DNA of 8,269 nt from JAIPEK01 sp041685935 (GTDB lineage Bacteria; Desulfobacterota; Desulfobacteria; Desulfobacterales; Desulfobacteraceae), in NCBI GenBank assembly GCA_041685935.1, contig JAWLES010000106.1, positions 1 through 8,269 on the forward strand. The letters are read 5' to 3'. The translations under genes and the position numbers were made by a program. The notes beneath the pieces were generated by a model. That model was not told the DNA's origin. It searched no databases and was given only the letters and a program-made list of their open reading frames with translations. This document shows, piece by piece, positions 1 to 6,653 of the stretch (position 1 is the stretch's first letter; every line of letters starts with the position of its first letter).

Positions 1-699
1 TGCCTGCACACAGTAAAGCCCCATGATGGATGCATAGGCCTTCAGCTGTTCAAACGCCCCGATCCGGTAGTTGTCCACCGACACCAGCCCCACCCGCTTC
101 TTGTCTTTAAGGCTCAGCTTTGCTGCGAGCTTGGCAATGGTGGTTGTTTTTCCAACTCCCGTGGGACCGACAAATGCTGCAACATGGGGAACCGTGGAAT
201 TGTTGTCACGCCTGAAAAAATCAACTGTTTCCACCCACCTGATACACTCTTTCATAACATATTTCTTGAAAGAATCCGCCTCGAGTCCCGCCTCCAGATC
301 CGCCTCCATAAGGTGAGACGCCTTGTGAATGATGGAATATGCCTTTTTTTCGGAAACACCTGCCCTGAGAAGCGAGGCCAGAAGCTTCACGGAATGGCTT
401 TTTTCACATATGATATTGTGCATTCCGTATCCAAGCCCGGCAATCGAGATCATATCCTTGATGTTCATGAGTTCATCCTTAAGCTCCGTACCGGAACCTG
501 AAACATCAGATGATTTTCCCTGTGTGCCCGAATCCTGACCGAGGGACGCCTCCACCTCGATCATGTCTTTACCGTAGGGGTCCCGGGGGCTTTTCGGAAC
601 CTTCCGGGTTGAAAGGATCATCGCCTCCGGGCCGAGTGCCTCTTTAACACTTGCCATGGCTTCCTGGATATTCGGCGCTTGAAATACTTGTTTATTCAT
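1..699 (-). CDS. flhF: Flagellar biosynthesis SRP-type GTPase FlhF (5' part, cut by window edge)
   Basis: FlhF is a membrane-associated SRP-family GTPase that sets the place and number of flagella, often at a pole, usually with its regulator FlhG. The first 233 residues are visible; the C-terminal half of the GTPase domain lies outside the window. Residues 1-35 match the usual FlhF opening (MNKQVFQAPNIQEAM, then ALGPEAMILSTRKV). An acidic, serine-rich linker follows, then a helical N domain (about 95-165). The G domain starts with the P-loop GPTGVGKT at 178-185, followed by TTIAKLAAK, and the SRP-type DNYRIGAFEQLK at 209-220. The ATG at 697-699 overlaps the flhA stop by 8 nt (ATGAATAA), and an AGGTG lies about 10 nt upstream, so translation is probably coupled to flhA. 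The reading frame is open to the edge, with no sign of damage. The family call is secure. Confidence 0.96.
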   Translation of the reverse strand, partial: MNKQVFQAPNIQEAMASVKEALGPEAMILSTRKVPKSPRDPYGKDMIEVEASLGQDSGTQGKSSDVSGSGTELKDELMNIKDMISIAGLGYGMHNIICEKSHSVKLLASLLRAGVSEKKAYSIIHKASHLMEADLEAGLEADSFKKYVMKECIRWVETVDFFRRDNNSTVPHVAAFVGPTGVGKTTTIAKLAAKLSLKDKKRVGLVSVDNYRIGAFEQLKAYASIMGLYCVQA

Positions 700-2791
700 T
701 GTTCAGTTTCACCTTTCCACTTGCCTGGATATTGATATCATCAGGTATCTCTGCATGTGATACCACAAACACGGACGGAAGCGAAGGCTCGATCAGCTTC
801 CGGAAATGGCGCCTTAAAGCCGGCCCGCACATGATCACCGGCTGGATGTCAGTGGCCACCACCTTCTCTACTTCCCGGGCGGTTGCATTCACAACCTTTT
901 CCACCAGTCCCGGCTCAAGCGCAAGATACGCTCCGTGATCGGTCTGCTTTATATTTTTCATCAATGTCTCCTCGAGGCCTCTGTCAAGAATCATGACGTT
1001 CAGGACTTTTCCCTCCCGGAGGTACGGCGCCAGCATGGCCTTGGAAATCCTCTGCCTTACGTATTCGGTCAAAAGCTCGGGATCTTTGCCCATGGGCGCA
1101 TAATCGGCAAGGGTCTCCACTATGCTCAGAAGGTCCCTTATGGAAATCCTCTCCCGCAGAAGATTCTGAAGCACCTTCTGAACAATGCCCACGGACAGCA
1201 AGTCCGGAACCAGCTCCTCCACTGCCTTGGGGTTGGTTTTGGCGAGATTGTCCAGAAGATGCTGAACATCCTGGCGGCCCAGAAGATCATGCGCATTGTT
1301 CCGTATGACTTCAGTGAGATGCGTTGCAATGACAGTGGAATTGTCCACCACTGTATACCCTGCAAATTTCGCCTCTTCTTCCCTCTCAGGGGGGATCCAC
1401 AGGGCGGGCAGCTTGAACGCGGGTTCTGTCGTTTCAATGCCGTCTATTTTCTGTGCCGTGCCTCCCGGGTCCATGGCAAGGAGATGGTTGACCATAAGTT
1501 CGGCCTGTGTTGCTTCGACTCCCTTGATCAGCAGCCTGTACTGGGCGGGATTCAGGTTTAGGTTGTCCCGTATGTGAATCGGGGGAATAATAATGCCCAT
1601 CTCCGTGGCGAACTGTCTTCTGATCCCCCGGATGCGCCCCAGGAGTATCCCGTCCTGCTGCTTGTCCACAAGCGGAATCAAGCCGTACCCGACTTCAAGC
1701 TCTATTGTATCGAGTGTGAGCAGATGATCCACATCTTCAGGCGCCCCGGTCTCTCCCTCTTCTTCGGATACGGCAGCGGCAGCCTCCTCTTCCATTTTCT
1801 CCCGTTCAGCCCCCCTCAGGAAATACCATGCAATGGCGCCCAGGGTAAGCCCCAGGGTCATGAAGGGAACCGCGGGAAGCCCCGGGACCAGCCCCATGCT
1901 GAAAACAATGGCGCCTCCGAGATATACCGGTGTGGAGCTTTTAAGAAGGTGGCTTGCAAACTCTTTTCCCATGCGGTCCACGGAACCGGATCTTGACACA
2001 AGCAGACCCGCCGCTGCTGAAACCAGAAGCGCAGGGATCTGGGAGACCAGCCCGTCCCCCACCGTGAGAATAGTGTAGTTGGCAACGGCCTCGCTCATCA
2101 CCATTCCCTGCTGGACCACGCCGATAATAAACCCGCCTGCGATGTTGATCAGTGTAATCACTATCCCGGCGATGGCATCCCCTCTGACAAATTTGCTGGC
2201 ACCGTCCATGGCGCCGTGGAACTCGGATTCCCTTGCTACCTCTTTCCTGCGCTCTCCGGCTTCCACCTCGTCTATCATTCCGGCATTAAGATCCGCATCA
2301 ATGGCCATCTGTTTACCAGGCATAGCATCCAGGGTAAACCGCGCTGCGACCTCTGCTATTCTGCCCGCGCCCTTGGTGATAACCAGAAAGTTAATCAGCA
2401 CCAGTATGGCAAAAACCACCAGCCCCACCACATAGTTCCCTCCCACCACAAAGCTTCCGAACGATTTGATGATCGCCCCTGCAGCGTATTCCCCCTCGTT
2501 GCCGTGCATAAGAATCAGCCTTGTGGAAGCAACATTCAAAGAGAGCCTGAAAAGAGTCAAAACAAGCAGCAGGGCCGGGAAAATGGAAAAGTCCAGGGGC
2601 GCCCTGGTATACATGGTGGTGATCAGGACCACGATGGCAAAGGATATGTTCAAGGCCAGGAAAAAATCGAGAATCATCGGGTGAAGCGGCAGGATCATAG
2701 CCATGAGGATGCCTATGAAAGCCACCACCATGGCCACGTCGGATGATTCTCTCCTTAATATGCCAAGTACTCCGATGCTTTCAGCCGTCAT
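692..2791 (-). CDS. flhA: Flagellar type III export gate protein FlhA
   Basis: FlhA is the large inner-membrane component of the flagellar type III export gate. Its cytoplasmic domains form a nonameric ring that docks chaperone-substrate complexes, and its membrane part couples export to proton flow. The 699-residue product is full length for the family. An N-terminal hydrophobic half (about 18-320) carries the FHIPEP-family signatures: TLFRLSLNVASTRLIL near 79-94, VITKGAGRIAEVAARFTLDAMPGKQ split over 138-161, and FVRGDAIAG at 201-209. D205 in the last appears to correspond to the conserved aspartate (Salmonella D208) implicated in proton use. A glutamate-rich linker (about 331-350) precedes the soluble C-terminal domain, which begins near TLDTIELEVGYGLIPLVD. 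The start is an ATG with a weak AAGGA 12 nt upstream. It follows flhB by 64 nt, a gap holding a small palindrome, and overlaps flhF by 8 nt. Confidence 0.98.
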   Translation of the reverse strand: MTAESIGVLGILRRESSDVAMVVAFIGILMAMILPLHPMILDFFLALNISFAIVVLITTMYTRAPLDFSIFPALLLVLTLFRLSLNVASTRLILMHGNEGEYAAGAIIKSFGSFVVGGNYVVGLVVFAILVLINFLVITKGAGRIAEVAARFTLDAMPGKQMAIDADLNAGMIDEVEAGERRKEVARESEFHGAMDGASKFVRGDAIAGIVITLINIAGGFIIGVVQQGMVMSEAVANYTILTVGDGLVSQIPALLVSAAAGLLVSRSGSVDRMGKEFASHLLKSSTPVYLGGAIVFSMGLVPGLPAVPFMTLGLTLGAIAWYFLRGAEREKMEEEAAAAVSEEEGETGAPEDVDHLLTLDTIELEVGYGLIPLVDKQQDGILLGRIRGIRRQFATEMGIIIPPIHIRDNLNLNPAQYRLLIKGVEATQAELMVNHLLAMDPGGTAQKIDGIETTEPAFKLPALWIPPEREEEAKFAGYTVVDNSTVIATHLTEVIRNNAHDLLGRQDVQHLLDNLAKTNPKAVEELVPDLLSVGIVQKVLQNLLRERISIRDLLSIVETLADYAPMGKDPELLTEYVRQRISKAMLAPYLREGKVLNVMILDRGLEETLMKNIKQTDHGAYLALEPGLVEKVVNATAREVEKVVATDIQPVIMCGPALRRHFRKLIEPSLPSVFVVSHAEIPDDINIQASGKVKLNNE

Positions 2792-2822
2792 ATGTTATCC
2801 GAATCCTTGTTGAACCGTTTTT

Positions 2823-2839
2823 TTGACACCACATGTCAA
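2823..2839. repeat. Perfect 6-bp inverted repeat in the flhB-flhA gap
   Basis: TTGACA-CCACA-TGTCAA is a perfect dyad of 6-bp arms with a 5-nt spacer, between the flhB stop and the flhA start. On the transcribed (minus) strand it is followed by seven A residues rather than T residues, so it is not a factor-independent terminator for the operon. It could be a short mRNA hairpin upstream of flhA or a protein-binding dyad; nothing in the sequence decides between these. Confidence 0.5.
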
Positions 2840-2855
2840 TATCCCGTCATCCGTC

Positions 2856-3929
2856 TTAGAGCTTCTTTCCCCCCAGTTTGTATACATATGCCAGAAGCTC
2901 AGCCACTGCCTGGTAAAACTCGGAAGGCACTTCGCCCCCGATATCAACCTGTCTATACAAGTTTCGGGCCAAAGGTTTATCTTCAATCACGGGAACATTG
3001 TGCTCCCCGGCAATTCTGCGGATATTTTCCGCCACCGGTCCCGAGCCTTTGGCCACAACCCCGGGAGCATCCATTGAATCGGAATCGTACTTGAGGGCCA
3101 CAGCCAGCCGGGTCGGGTTTGTTACCACCACGTCAGCCTCAGGCACTTCAGCCATCATGCGTTTCCTGGCAGCCTCGGTCTGGAGCTGCTTGATCCGGGA
3201 TTTGACCTGTGGATCTCCCTCGGTCTGCTTGGTTTCATCCTTGACCTCTTTCTTTGTCATTTTCTGGTCCTGGAGGAACTTCCATTTCTGGTACGCATAA
3301 TCGATCACCGCCACAATCAGCATGATCAGGCAGACTTTCAGAAAAATCCAGAAAAGGGACTGCAGAATAAAAATCAGAATATGCCCCGGACTCCTGTCGT
3401 ACAGCCTTGAAATCCGTTCAAGATCCCCGGTGATGGAAAGGTGTACCACAACCGATATGATCCCGATTTTCAAAAGGCTTTTCACGAACTCCACAAGCGC
3501 CCTTGAAGAAAACTTGTCTTTGAATCCGGTGATCGGGTTCAATTTTGAAATTTTGGGCTGCATGGCTTTCCAAGAGACTGCAAAACCTACCTGGGCGAAA
3601 TTGGACACAAGCGCCATCAGGTATACCGCCGCAAAAGCGGGCAGGCATGCGAAAAACATCTCCCTTAAGCCCACTGCCAGAAACTCTTTAATCCGGAGTT
3701 TCGTGAGCTCGGGAACTTCTTCAAAGACAAAGCTGTATCGGCTCACCGAAGCCAGGGCCTCGTAAACAAAGGCTGAAAACATATAAAGTGACAGAATCCC
3801 GCCCAGCAGAACGAACACGGCAGGAACCTCCATGCTCTTTGCCACCTGGCCTTCTTCACGGGCCTTTTCCAGTTTCCGCGAACTCGCGTCTTCGGTCTTT
3901 TCTCCGCCGCCTTCCGGATCTTCAGCCAT
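2856..3929 (-). CDS. flhB: Flagellar type III export switch protein FlhB
   Basis: FlhB is the export-gate component whose self-cleaved cytoplasmic domain switches export from rod/hook subunits to filament subunits. The 357-residue product is normal length. The charged N-terminus (GGGEKTEDASSRKLEKAREEGQ within 7-28) is typical, with KTEDAS and the KAREEGQV motif visible. Four hydrophobic segments follow at roughly 34-56, 88-110, 150-168 and 185-212. Then comes the basic linker (KMTKKEVKDETKQTEGDPQVKSR within 223-245, a strong family signature) and the C-terminal domain. The autocleavage site is N271-P272-T273-R274 rather than the usual NPTH; the Asn-Pro pair where cleavage occurs is kept. RLAVALKYD follows at 274-282, then APGVVAKG and PVIEDKPLARNLY. 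The ATG has a good AGGAG 7 nt upstream. Unlike the rest of the operon, it is separated from fliR by 250 nt that contain a structured repeat. Confidence 0.98.
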   Translation of the reverse strand: MAEDPEGGGEKTEDASSRKLEKAREEGQVAKSMEVPAVFVLLGGILSLYMFSAFVYEALASVSRYSFVFEEVPELTKLRIKEFLAVGLREMFFACLPAFAAVYLMALVSNFAQVGFAVSWKAMQPKISKLNPITGFKDKFSSRALVEFVKSLLKIGIISVVVHLSITGDLERISRLYDRSPGHILIFILQSLFWIFLKVCLIMLIVAVIDYAYQKWKFLQDQKMTKKEVKDETKQTEGDPQVKSRIKQLQTEAARKRMMAEVPEADVVVTNPTRLAVALKYDSDSMDAPGVVAKGSGPVAENIRRIAGEHNVPVIEDKPLARNLYRQVDIGGEVPSEFYQAVAELLAYVYKLGGKKL

Positions 3930-3990
3930 GTATTACTCCTGCACCTTCTTTACCTTTTCCCTCACCTGTATGTTGAAACCACCGGTAAAA

Positions 3991-4140
3991 GGCAGCAGAC
4001 GATCCGGTGGCACCTGAAGCGGATTTCAATGTCGGTCGGTTACCGGTCACACGATGTGACCGTTTCCGACATTGCCCTCGAAGCAAATCATGGATGATTT
4101 GCGAGAATGAGCGGAAGGTACTACCGGATCGGCTGATGCC
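3991..4140. repeat. 150-bp nested inverted-repeat element between fliR and flhB
   Basis: Terminal arms of 24 bp at 3991-4014 and 4117-4140 are inverted copies matching at 20 of 24 positions (outer ends GGCA / TGCC; core GATCCGGT / ACCGGATC). Inside are two further dyads. The first has an outer stem CAATGTCGG/CCGACATTG (4027-4035 with 4066-4074) enclosing CGGTCACA-CGA-TGTGACCG (4044-4062). The second is GCAAATCAT-GG-ATGATTTGC (4083-4102). Four sets of perfect or near-perfect dyads in 150 bp, in an operon whose other junctions are mostly under 12 nt, suggest an inserted non-autonomous palindromic element (MITE- or REP-like) or a long structured RNA leader for flhB. No clear target-site duplication was seen. 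It carries no transposase gene. On the operon strand, TTTT follows the last arm, which is too weak to call a terminator. Confidence 0.8.
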
Positions 4141-4179
4141 GGGAAATTGCCACTGACTTTCATATATATTTTTCATACG

Positions 4180-4971
4180 CTACCCCCCGCCCCCGGCCCA
4201 GAACAGAAACGTCATCAAAAGCTCCTTGAAACCGGAGATATACTCCCGTGTCATGAGAATGATAATCTGAAGCACAAAACCGAAAAAAAACAGCCCCACC
4301 AGAACCTTGATCGGCATTGCAACAATCATCACATTGGTCTGCGGGGAAAACTTGGCCACAAGCCCGAATCCTCCGCTTGTCAGCAGAAGGACCGCAATAA
4401 CAGGAGCCCCGAGTTTCAGAGCAAGCACGAAAAGATCCGATGTAAGTGCCAGCATTTTGGTCAGCATGACTTTCTGGAACATGAAATATCCTATGGGTAC
4501 CAGTGAGAAACTTTCAATCAGGGACACGATCATGATATGGTGCCCGTTCATGACAAGGAAGAGAATCAGCACCACCCAGTATCCGATCTGGTCCATGATG
4601 GAAACATTGGCTCCTGTCATGGGGTCAACTACGTTCATCATGGCAAAACCCATCTGGAAACCGATTACCTGGCCGGCAAGCTGGACGGAACCGAAAAAAA
4701 TCCTGAGGCAGAGTCCCAGGGTCAGGCCGATCATGGCTTCAGCCAGTGCCAGAAGTCCGGTTCCAACAAGGGTCATGGGAAAACGGGCCAAATCCACTTC
4801 CACCACTGAGTACAGAAGGAGCGAAATCACCATGGCAAATCCCGCTTTTAAAATGGAAGGGAACACGGAAGAGGAAAAAAGCGGAAACATGAAAAGAACA
4901 AGGCTGATTCTGACAAGCACCAGAAGATATATCCGGATCTGTTCGGGTTCGATAATGTTGAGAAGTTCCAT
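4180..4971 (-). CDS. fliR: Flagellar type III export gate protein FliR
   Basis: FliR is a single-copy subunit of the helical FliP5-FliQ4-FliR1 export-gate core through which unfolded flagellar subunits cross the inner membrane. The 263-residue product is normal length and almost wholly hydrophobic, with about six membrane or buried helices. Family hallmarks are the N-terminal ILVRISLVLFMFPLFSS-like segment (about 15-35), GQVIGFQMGFAMMNVVDP (about 99-117) and the C-terminal LKLGAPVIAVLLLTSGGFGLVAK plus SPQTNVMIVAMPIKVLVG segments. It ends in four glycines encoded by a G-rich run directly before TAG. The ATG is 11 nt after the fliQ stop, with AGAGGG about 7 nt upstream, so it is co-translated with fliQ. 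Downstream the compact spacing ends, and 250 nt separate it from flhB. Confidence 0.97.
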   Translation of the reverse strand: MELLNIIEPEQIRIYLLVLVRISLVLFMFPLFSSSVFPSILKAGFAMVISLLLYSVVEVDLARFPMTLVGTGLLALAEAMIGLTLGLCLRIFFGSVQLAGQVIGFQMGFAMMNVVDPMTGANVSIMDQIGYWVVLILFLVMNGHHIMIVSLIESFSLVPIGYFMFQKVMLTKMLALTSDLFVLALKLGAPVIAVLLLTSGGFGLVAKFSPQTNVMIVAMPIKVLVGLFFFGFVLQIIILMTREYISGFKELLMTFLFWAGGGG

Positions 4972-4982
4972 GACGAAGCCCT

Positions 4983-5252
4983 CTACCGGATGTAATTGGG
5001 GATATTTTCAATAATTTTCCGGGTAAAAATCGTGATTTTGTCCAGCATCCAGGGAGATGCAAAGAGAAGCCCCAGGAAAACAGCGATAATTTTAGGGACA
5101 AACATCAGCGTCATCTCCTGCACCTGGGTCACCGCCTGAAAAATCGCCACTATCAGTCCCACTATCAGTCCCAGAAGCAACATGGGCATGGCCAGCAGAA
5201 TCGTCAGTATTATGGCCTCTTTTGCAAAGGATACAACAAACTCGGGTGTCAT
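4983..5252 (-). CDS. fliQ: Flagellar type III export gate protein FliQ
   Basis: FliQ is a small two-helix membrane protein, present in four copies around the FliP-FliR core of the export gate. From the chosen ATG the product has 89 residues, the usual family length, and begins MTPEFVVSFAKEAI, a standard FliQ N-terminus. Two hydrophobic hairpin helices (about 13-37 and 50-72) flank the conserved AIFQAVTQVQEMTLMFVPKI region. A TTG two codons upstream (5258) would give 91 residues, but the ATG is preferred because it restores the family start and has GGAG 7 nt upstream. The ATG lies 2 nt after the fliP stop, so coupling to fliP is likely. fliR follows after 11 nt. Confidence 0.97.
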   Translation of the reverse strand: MTPEFVVSFAKEAIILTILLAMPMLLLGLIVGLIVAIFQAVTQVQEMTLMFVPKIIAVFLGLLFASPWMLDKITIFTRKIIENIPNYIR

Positions 5253-5254
5253 GG

Positions 5255-6034
5255 TCAAACTCCGAAGCTGTCGAGCAATGAACCGGTTATCAGATGCCAG
5301 CCATCCACCAGCACGAAAAGCATCAGCTTGAACGGCAGGGAAATCATAATGGGCGGCAGCATCATCATTCCCATGGAGAGCAGCACCGACGCCACCACCA
5401 TGTCAATGACAAGAAAGGGGATATAAATCACGAAACCGATGATAAAAGCTGTTTTCAGCTCGCTGATCACATAGGCCGGAATAAGCACCATAAGGGACAC
5501 ATCCTCCCGCGCTTGCGGCTTCTCCATGTCCGCCCCTTTCACAAAAAGCGCCAGGTCAGCCTCCCTGGTGTTCTTGAGCAGGAACTTCCGGATGGGATTC
5601 TGGGCCTTTTCAAAGGCCTCCCCAAAGCCGATCTCCCGTTCCATGTAAGGGTTGAGCGCATTCTGGTAAACCGCCAATCCCACGGGTTTATATATAAAAA
5701 ACGTCATGAAAAGGGCAAGTCCCACCAAAACCTGGTTGGGCGGACTCTGCTGGGTTCCCATGGCCTGGCGCAGAAAATGAAATACAACCACAAGCCGGGT
5801 AAACGGAGTCATCAGGATAAGGATGGCCGGGGCCAGCGCCAGAACGGTTAAAAGCGCGATGATTTCCAGAACCACCGCCACCTCTTCAGGGGATTGGGCC
5901 TCTTCCACATTGAGTTCCAGGGACGGTACCGGGAATGTGACAGCCCCCGTGACCGACGGGAGAAGTAAAAGAAGACATACGGCAACCGGCAGAAGTTTTA
6001 CCAAAAGGGGAAACATGTCCTTTTTACGATGCAT
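5255..6034 (-). CDS. fliP: Flagellar type III export gate protein FliP
   Basis: FliP forms the pentameric core of the flagellar export gate in the inner membrane, assembled with help from FliO. From the chosen ATG the product has 259 residues. It has a cleavable-type signal peptide (basic MHRKK, hydrophobic core about 14-28, probable cleavage near VTG/AVT at about 30), as known for many FliP proteins. The diagnostic block FTRLVVVFHFLRQAMGTQQ, SPPNQVLVGLALFMTFF spans about 78-113. The C-terminal part carries ELKTAFIIGFVIYIPFLVID and the MGMMMLPPIMISLPFKLMLF segment. An in-frame GTG one codon upstream (6037) is less likely because the ATG at 6034 sits 6 nt after GGAG; a later ATG (6016) has its AAGGA too close. 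The start overlaps the fliO end by 11 nt. fliQ follows after 2 nt. Confidence 0.97.
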   Translation of the reverse strand: MHRKKDMFPLLVKLLPVAVCLLLLLPSVTGAVTFPVPSLELNVEEAQSPEEVAVVLEIIALLTVLALAPAILILMTPFTRLVVVFHFLRQAMGTQQSPPNQVLVGLALFMTFFIYKPVGLAVYQNALNPYMEREIGFGEAFEKAQNPIRKFLLKNTREADLALFVKGADMEKPQAREDVSLMVLIPAYVISELKTAFIIGFVIYIPFLVIDMVVASVLLSMGMMMLPPIMISLPFKLMLFVLVDGWHLITGSLLDSFGV

Positions 6035-6302
6035 CACTCTCTCCGACGGTCGTGATCTTTGAAATACTCTGGGGAGTTACACCGATCAGGGTTTGTTCCC
6101 CTGCCACATCCACAAGCACGAGCTTTTCCTTGGGAGACAGGTGGTGTATTTCAAGAACGGAAATCCGCTTTTCCCCCCGTGTTCCCTTTTTAGCCGAAAA
6201 CCGCTTCAGTCCGTACACAACCAGAAACAGAAATGCCAGAACCACCAGGAGCATGGCAAAAGTCCGGCCGAATGCGATCCATATGTCAGCCGAGGTATTC
6301 AT
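6024..6302 (-). CDS. fliO: Flagellar biosynthesis protein FliO
   Basis: FliO is a small single-pass membrane protein that helps FliP assemble into the export-gate core. The 92-residue product has a short N-terminus, one hydrophobic segment (about 11-31, ending VVYGLKRF) and a basic cytoplasmic part with the family pattern KRISVLEIHHLSPKEKLVLV, then GEQTLIGVTPQSISKI. Sequence conservation in FliO is low, but this pattern plus the position between fliN and fliP makes the call firm. The ATG overlaps the fliN stop in an ATGA tetranucleotide. AAGGA sits immediately before the ATG, too close for standard initiation, so expression probably depends on coupling to fliN. The 3' end overlaps fliP by 11 nt. 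Confidence 0.92.
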   Translation of the reverse strand: MNTSADIWIAFGRTFAMLLVVLAFLFLVVYGLKRFSAKKGTRGEKRISVLEIHHLSPKEKLVLVDVAGEQTLIGVTPQSISKITTVGESDAS

Positions 6303-6643
6303 TCCTTTTCTGCAAGACTCTTGACCCTGTCAATGGGTGTAATAATGTCCGTGAGCCTTACCCCGAATTTTTCATTGACCACAACAACCTCTCCCCTGGC
6401 GATGAGCTTGCGGTTGATATACACCTCAAGGGGTTCGCCTGCCAGTTTGTTCAACTCAACAATGGAGCCCTGGCCGAGCTGCAGGAGATCGTTGACCAGC
6501 ATCTTTGTCTTGCCCAGCTCCACTGACAGTTCAAGCGGAATATCCAGGATAAAGTCAAGCTCCCTTTCCCCCTGTTCCTCGGATATCGCCTCGTTTTCCT
6601 CAGGTGCCTGATCTTCAGCACTCTCGTTCTTCTCTTCGGCCAT
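6299..6643 (-). CDS. fliN: Flagellar motor switch protein FliN
   Basis: FliN is the lower C-ring protein of the flagellar switch; with FliM it holds the export ATPase complex near the gate and contributes to rotation switching. The 114-residue product has an acidic, Glu/Ala-rich N-terminal stretch (1-29) and one SpoA (SurE/FliMN C-terminal) domain at about 31-107: ILDIPLELSVELGKTKM, then LLQLGQGSIVELNKLAGEPL, then VYINRKLIARGEVVVVNEKF, ending GVRLTDIITP. This is the canonical short FliN, not the longer FliY form with a phosphatase-like domain. The ATG is 10 nt after the fliM stop, with GAGAG about 5 nt upstream. The 3' end overlaps fliO by 4 nt. Confidence 0.98.
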   Translation of the reverse strand: MAEEKNESAEDQAPEENEAISEEQGERELDFILDIPLELSVELGKTKMLVNDLLQLGQGSIVELNKLAGEPLEVYINRKLIARGEVVVVNEKFGVRLTDIITPIDRVKSLAEKE

Positions 6644-6653
6644 AGCAACTCTC

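Noticed and set aside
2834..2839. TTGACA on the minus strand as a sigma-70 -35 box for flhA
   Set aside because: At 16-18 nt downstream there is only GGTTCA/GTTCAA, not a TATAAT-like -10, and the hexamer is one half of a perfect dyad.
3975..3995. Intrinsic terminator after the fliR-flhB element
   Set aside because: Only four consecutive T residues follow the arm on the transcribed strand, and flhB, flhA and flhF downstream show no promoter of their own, so a full stop here is unlikely.
4126..4133. Minus-strand GCCGATCC resembling the flagellar sigma-28 -10 element (GCCGATAA)
   Set aside because: The last two bases differ, no TAAA-type -35 occurs at the required distance upstream, and the octamer is part of the inverted-repeat arm.
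4183..4194. C6 and C5 tracts (G tracts on the coding strand) at the fliR 3' end as a phase-variation switch
   Set aside because: The tracts are short and interrupted, and slippage would only change the last few residues after the glycine tail before another stop is met, so little effect on FliR is expected.
4307..5014. Long plus-strand open frame (235 codons) antisense to fliR
   Set aside because: It mirrors the highly biased codons of an unmistakable fliR, its translation has no recognisable domain and it would overlap fliQ as well. The same holds for the plus-strand frames opposite flhA (for example 935-1561 and 2216-2746), flhB and fliP.
5253..5258. TTG at 5256-5258 as the fliQ start
   Set aside because: The ATG two codons later gives the standard 89-residue FliQ beginning MTPEF and has a well-spaced GGAG.
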